This document shows, one piece after another, positions 62,412-64,000 of a stretch of 64,000 bases of DNA. Numbering within the stretch: the stretch's first letter is position 1; every line of letters begins with the position of its first letter. Source of the stretch: Bradyrhizobium sp. WBAH42 (lineage in GTDB: Bacteria > Pseudomonadota > Alphaproteobacteria > Rhizobiales > Xanthobacteraceae); assembly GCF_024585265.1 (NCBI RefSeq), contig NZ_CP036533.1, positions 7,883,001 to 7,947,000 on the forward strand. Direction: 5' to 3'. Position numbers and translations under genes: made by a program. Under the pieces are notes generated by a model. The model made no database searches, was not told the origin of the DNA, and saw only the letters and a program-made list of their open reading frames with translations.

Positions 62412-62669
62412 ATGCCTAGCACATTCTCGCTGCACACGATCGACGAAGCTATACGCGACCTCGAAGAAAAAGTTGCTCACGGTGCAGAAATCAGCCGCGA
62501 GGAACTCGCGAGCGGCATTCTGCGGATTACGAAGCGTCTTCGAGATGAACTCGAAGCTGCGCTCAAGATAATCGATAGCCCTCCGACTTTTCCGCACCAA
62601 CACTTCGGTTCGCTTCCATCCGGCGCCCGACGCTCTATCCTCGGCAAAGGAAGCGAAGTGCATTCCTGA
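62412..62669 (+). CDS. Small helical hypothetical protein (intact copy)
   Basis: 85 residues: MPSTFSLHTIDEAIRDLEEK then VAHGAEISREELASGILRIT, a charged helical N-terminal 55 residues and a less regular tail that may be run-on sequence towards the IS481 element. GGAG lies eight bases before the ATG. A damaged copy lies at 61408. Function unknown. Confidence 0.5.
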   Translation: MPSTFSLHTIDEAIRDLEEKVAHGAEISREELASGILRITKRLRDELEAALKIIDSPPTFPHQHFGSLPSGARRSILGKGSEVHS

Positions 62670-62693
62670 CTCTGTCTCCAGCGGTCGTGCTAG

Positions 62694-63712
62694 GTGTTTA
62701 GTCCCAGACTTTGATGGTGCATCCTTGTCGCACGATTCGAAGGAAGCGCTATGGGACAGATTTTACACGGCTGCGCCACCACGACGGAGGCAGTCCGTCG
62801 AGCAATACAAAATAGTCAAGAGAGCCTGAGAGGTCTCGCCAAGCGCTACGGGATCAACCAGAAGACTGTCGCGAAGTGGAAGCAGCGCGAGACTGTCACC
62901 GATCGTTCGACTGGCCCCAAGGAAGCCAAGTCGACTGTCCTTTCCATCGAGGAGGAGGCGATCATCGTTGCTTTCCGGCAGCATACGCTGCTGCCACTCG
63001 ACGATTGCCTCTATGCGCTGCAGCCGACCATCCCGCATCTGACGCGGTCATCCCTGCATCGCTGCCTCCAGCGTCACGGCATCAGCCGATTGCCGGAAGT
63101 CGGGGGTGGCAAGCCCTCGAAGAAGAAGTTCAAGGCTTATCCGATCGGCTACTTCCACATCGACATCGCCGAGCTCCGGACCGCCAAAGGCAAGCTCTAC
63201 CTCTACGTCGCAATCGATCGCACCAGCAAGTTCGCGTTCGTGCAACTGGCCAGGAAGACCGGAAGGACCTCGGCCGCGGCCTTCCTCGAAGCCCTTATTG
63301 CGGCCGTCCCCTACAAGATCCACACGGTTCTCACCGACAATGGGATCCAGTTCACCTTCCCACCGCGCTATGCGGACGGCCCGACAGCAAGATACGCCAC
63401 GCATATGTTCGACATGCGCTGCCGGGAGAACGGGATCGAGCATCGGCTGACTAAGATCAAGCATCCCTGGACCAATGGCCAGGTCGAACGAATGAACCGC
63501 ACGATCAAGGAAGCGACCGTCCAACGCTATTACTACGATCGACACGATCAGCTCGAAGCTCACCTTGCCGACTTCATCAACGCCTACAACTATGCTCGGC
63601 GGCTGAAGACCCTGAATGGCCTCACACCCTACGAATACATTTGCAAATGCTGGACTTCCCAGCCAGAACGATTCAAACTCAACCCGGTCCAGCAAATGCC
63701 GGGACTAAACAA
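62694..63712 (+). mobile_element. IS481-family insertion sequence
   Basis: Ends TGTTTAGTCCC (62695-62705) and GGGACTAAACA (63701-63711) are inverted repeats, and both sides are flanked by CTAG (62690-62693 and 63713-63716), the target known for IS481-type elements. One transposase gene fills the element. About 1.02 kb, intact, so it may be active. Confidence 0.85.
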
Positions 63713-63716
63713 CTAG
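62751..63716 (+). CDS. IS481-family transposase
   Basis: 321 residues. N-terminal HTH (ESLRGLAKRYGINQKTVAKWKQR), then an integrase-type DDE core: Asp in YFHIDIAELRT, Asp in TVLTDNGIQFTF and Glu in NGQVERMNRTIKEATVQRYYY. The end LNGLTPYEYICKCW is typical of the IS481 group. AAGGAAGC lies before the ATG. Its stop codon TAG (63714-63716) lies in the flanking CTAG target, outside the inverted repeat, so the target supplies the stop. Confidence 0.92.
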   Translation: MGQILHGCATTTEAVRRAIQNSQESLRGLAKRYGINQKTVAKWKQRETVTDRSTGPKEAKSTVLSIEEEAIIVAFRQHTLLPLDDCLYALQPTIPHLTRSSLHRCLQRHGISRLPEVGGGKPSKKKFKAYPIGYFHIDIAELRTAKGKLYLYVAIDRTSKFAFVQLARKTGRTSAAAFLEALIAAVPYKIHTVLTDNGIQFTFPPRYADGPTARYATHMFDMRCRENGIEHRLTKIKHPWTNGQVERMNRTIKEATVQRYYYDRHDQLEAHLADFINAYNYARRLKTLNGLTPYEYICKCWTSQPERFKLNPVQQMPGLNN

Positions 63717-63783
63717 CATCAAAGTCAACAATTTGGGGGCGGTGCAAACGTAGTTTTCGGCTGAATAAGGCGATGCCTCAACC

Positions 63784-63930
63784 ATGAAGCTAATCAGACG
63801 ACATTTGGAATCGGGCGCAATGGTCAACTACATACAGATTGGCCATCGTCGCACAGCAGTCGAGTATGCGATCGCGGGTGTTCAAAAAATTCACGATGCC
63901 AATCTCGCTTGCTTGGTCGCGATCCACTAA
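63784..63930 (+). CDS. Doubtful small ORF at the right end
   Basis: 48 residues, MKLIRRHLESGAMVNYIQIG then HRRTAVEYAIAGVQKIHDAN. No family recognised and no strong ribosome site. It may be an interrupted gene's end. Another frame opens at about 63950 (MEGTRVIESLLQGAYVREYH) and runs out of the window. Confidence 0.25.
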   Translation: MKLIRRHLESGAMVNYIQIGHRRTAVEYAIAGVQKIHDANLACLVAIH

Positions 63931-64000
63931 GCGCAGATATGGAAGGGACCAGGGTCATCGAAAGCCTTCTCCAGGGAGCGTATGTTCGCGAATATCATCT

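Noticed and set aside
1..64000. CRISPR arrays, rRNA operons, integrase genes, plasmid replication genes
   Set aside because: I saw no regularly spaced repeats, rRNA sequence, tyrosine or serine recombinase motifs, or RepABC/DnaA-type genes in the window.

Overview
The window reads like the accessory part of an alphaproteobacterial chromosome, most probably Bradyrhizobium or a close relative. The evidence is gene style rather than a marker gene: high GC, a very large serine/threonine kinase - ATPase - histidine kinase fusion of a type known from Bradyrhizobium, several small coiled or 'MSE..' proteins of that genus, aromatic-acid and plant-sugar catabolism, and many decayed mobile-element pieces. 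There is no rRNA gene, no complete tRNA, no CRISPR array and no replication origin.

Region by region. 1-2.7 kb: an operon-like run of a haem-oxygenase-like di-iron enzyme (cut by the left edge), an SDR, a tetratricopeptide-like protein and a methyltransferase. 2.9-7.7 kb (minus strand): two oxidoreductases, then an ABC-2 type export set (HlyD adaptor, ATPase, permease). 8.2-12.4 kb: ferredoxin, fatty-acid hydroxylase, aldo/keto reductase and a secreted protein on the minus strand, and a patatin-like lipoprotein on the plus strand. The three promoter regions between 7.9 and 11.2 kb carry six copies of one palindrome (TAGAY-N6-RTCTA type), which ties these genes to one unseen regulator. 12.5-15.1 kb: amidohydrolase plus its TetR regulator with its own operator, a VOC protein and a monooxygenase. 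15.4-22.7 kb: an orphan branched-chain-type binding protein, then a LysR regulator divergent from an aromatic hydroxy-acid operon (FAD oxidoreductase, MFS transporter, hydroxybenzoate-type monooxygenase, gamma-resorcylate-type decarboxylase) and a wrecked second transporter.

At 23.2 kb lies the 3' half of a tRNA-Lys(CUU), from the anticodon loop to CCA, with no 5' half. This is a typical attachment-site scar of an integrated island. 23.9-32.6 kb: a Crp/Fnr regulator and a complete oligopeptide-type ABC importer followed by a GH51 arabinofuranosidase, probably uptake and breakdown of arabinose-containing plant oligosaccharides. 32.6-38.2 kb: the 1856-residue hybrid kinase. 38.2-41.1 kb: small genus-typical genes and empty DNA. 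41.1-46.5 kb is a gene graveyard: a truncated VCBS adhesin, a frameshifted DUF2188-like gene, a JAMM (JAB) metalloprotease remnant, and phage-like hypothetical fragments. 46.5-48.3 kb: an intact ABC exporter. 49.3-52.3 kb: a three-gene module (phosphoribosyltransferase-TRSP, HAD, StiP/PELOTA) known from tellurium-resistance type stress loci, cut off by an IS256-family remnant.

52.9-60.9 kb (minus strand): a two-module NRPS followed by an overlapping MATE exporter. The NRPS is split by a 2-base loss in a TA repeat inside the second adenylation domain. Its internal condensation domain has HExxxDA instead of HHxxxDG, and the second adenylation domain lacks the usual amino-group-binding Asp. 61.4-62.7 kb: a small gene present twice, one copy with an in-frame stop. 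62.7-63.7 kb: an intact IS481-family element in a CTAG target. All family assignments were made by eye from translated sequence; no database search was run.
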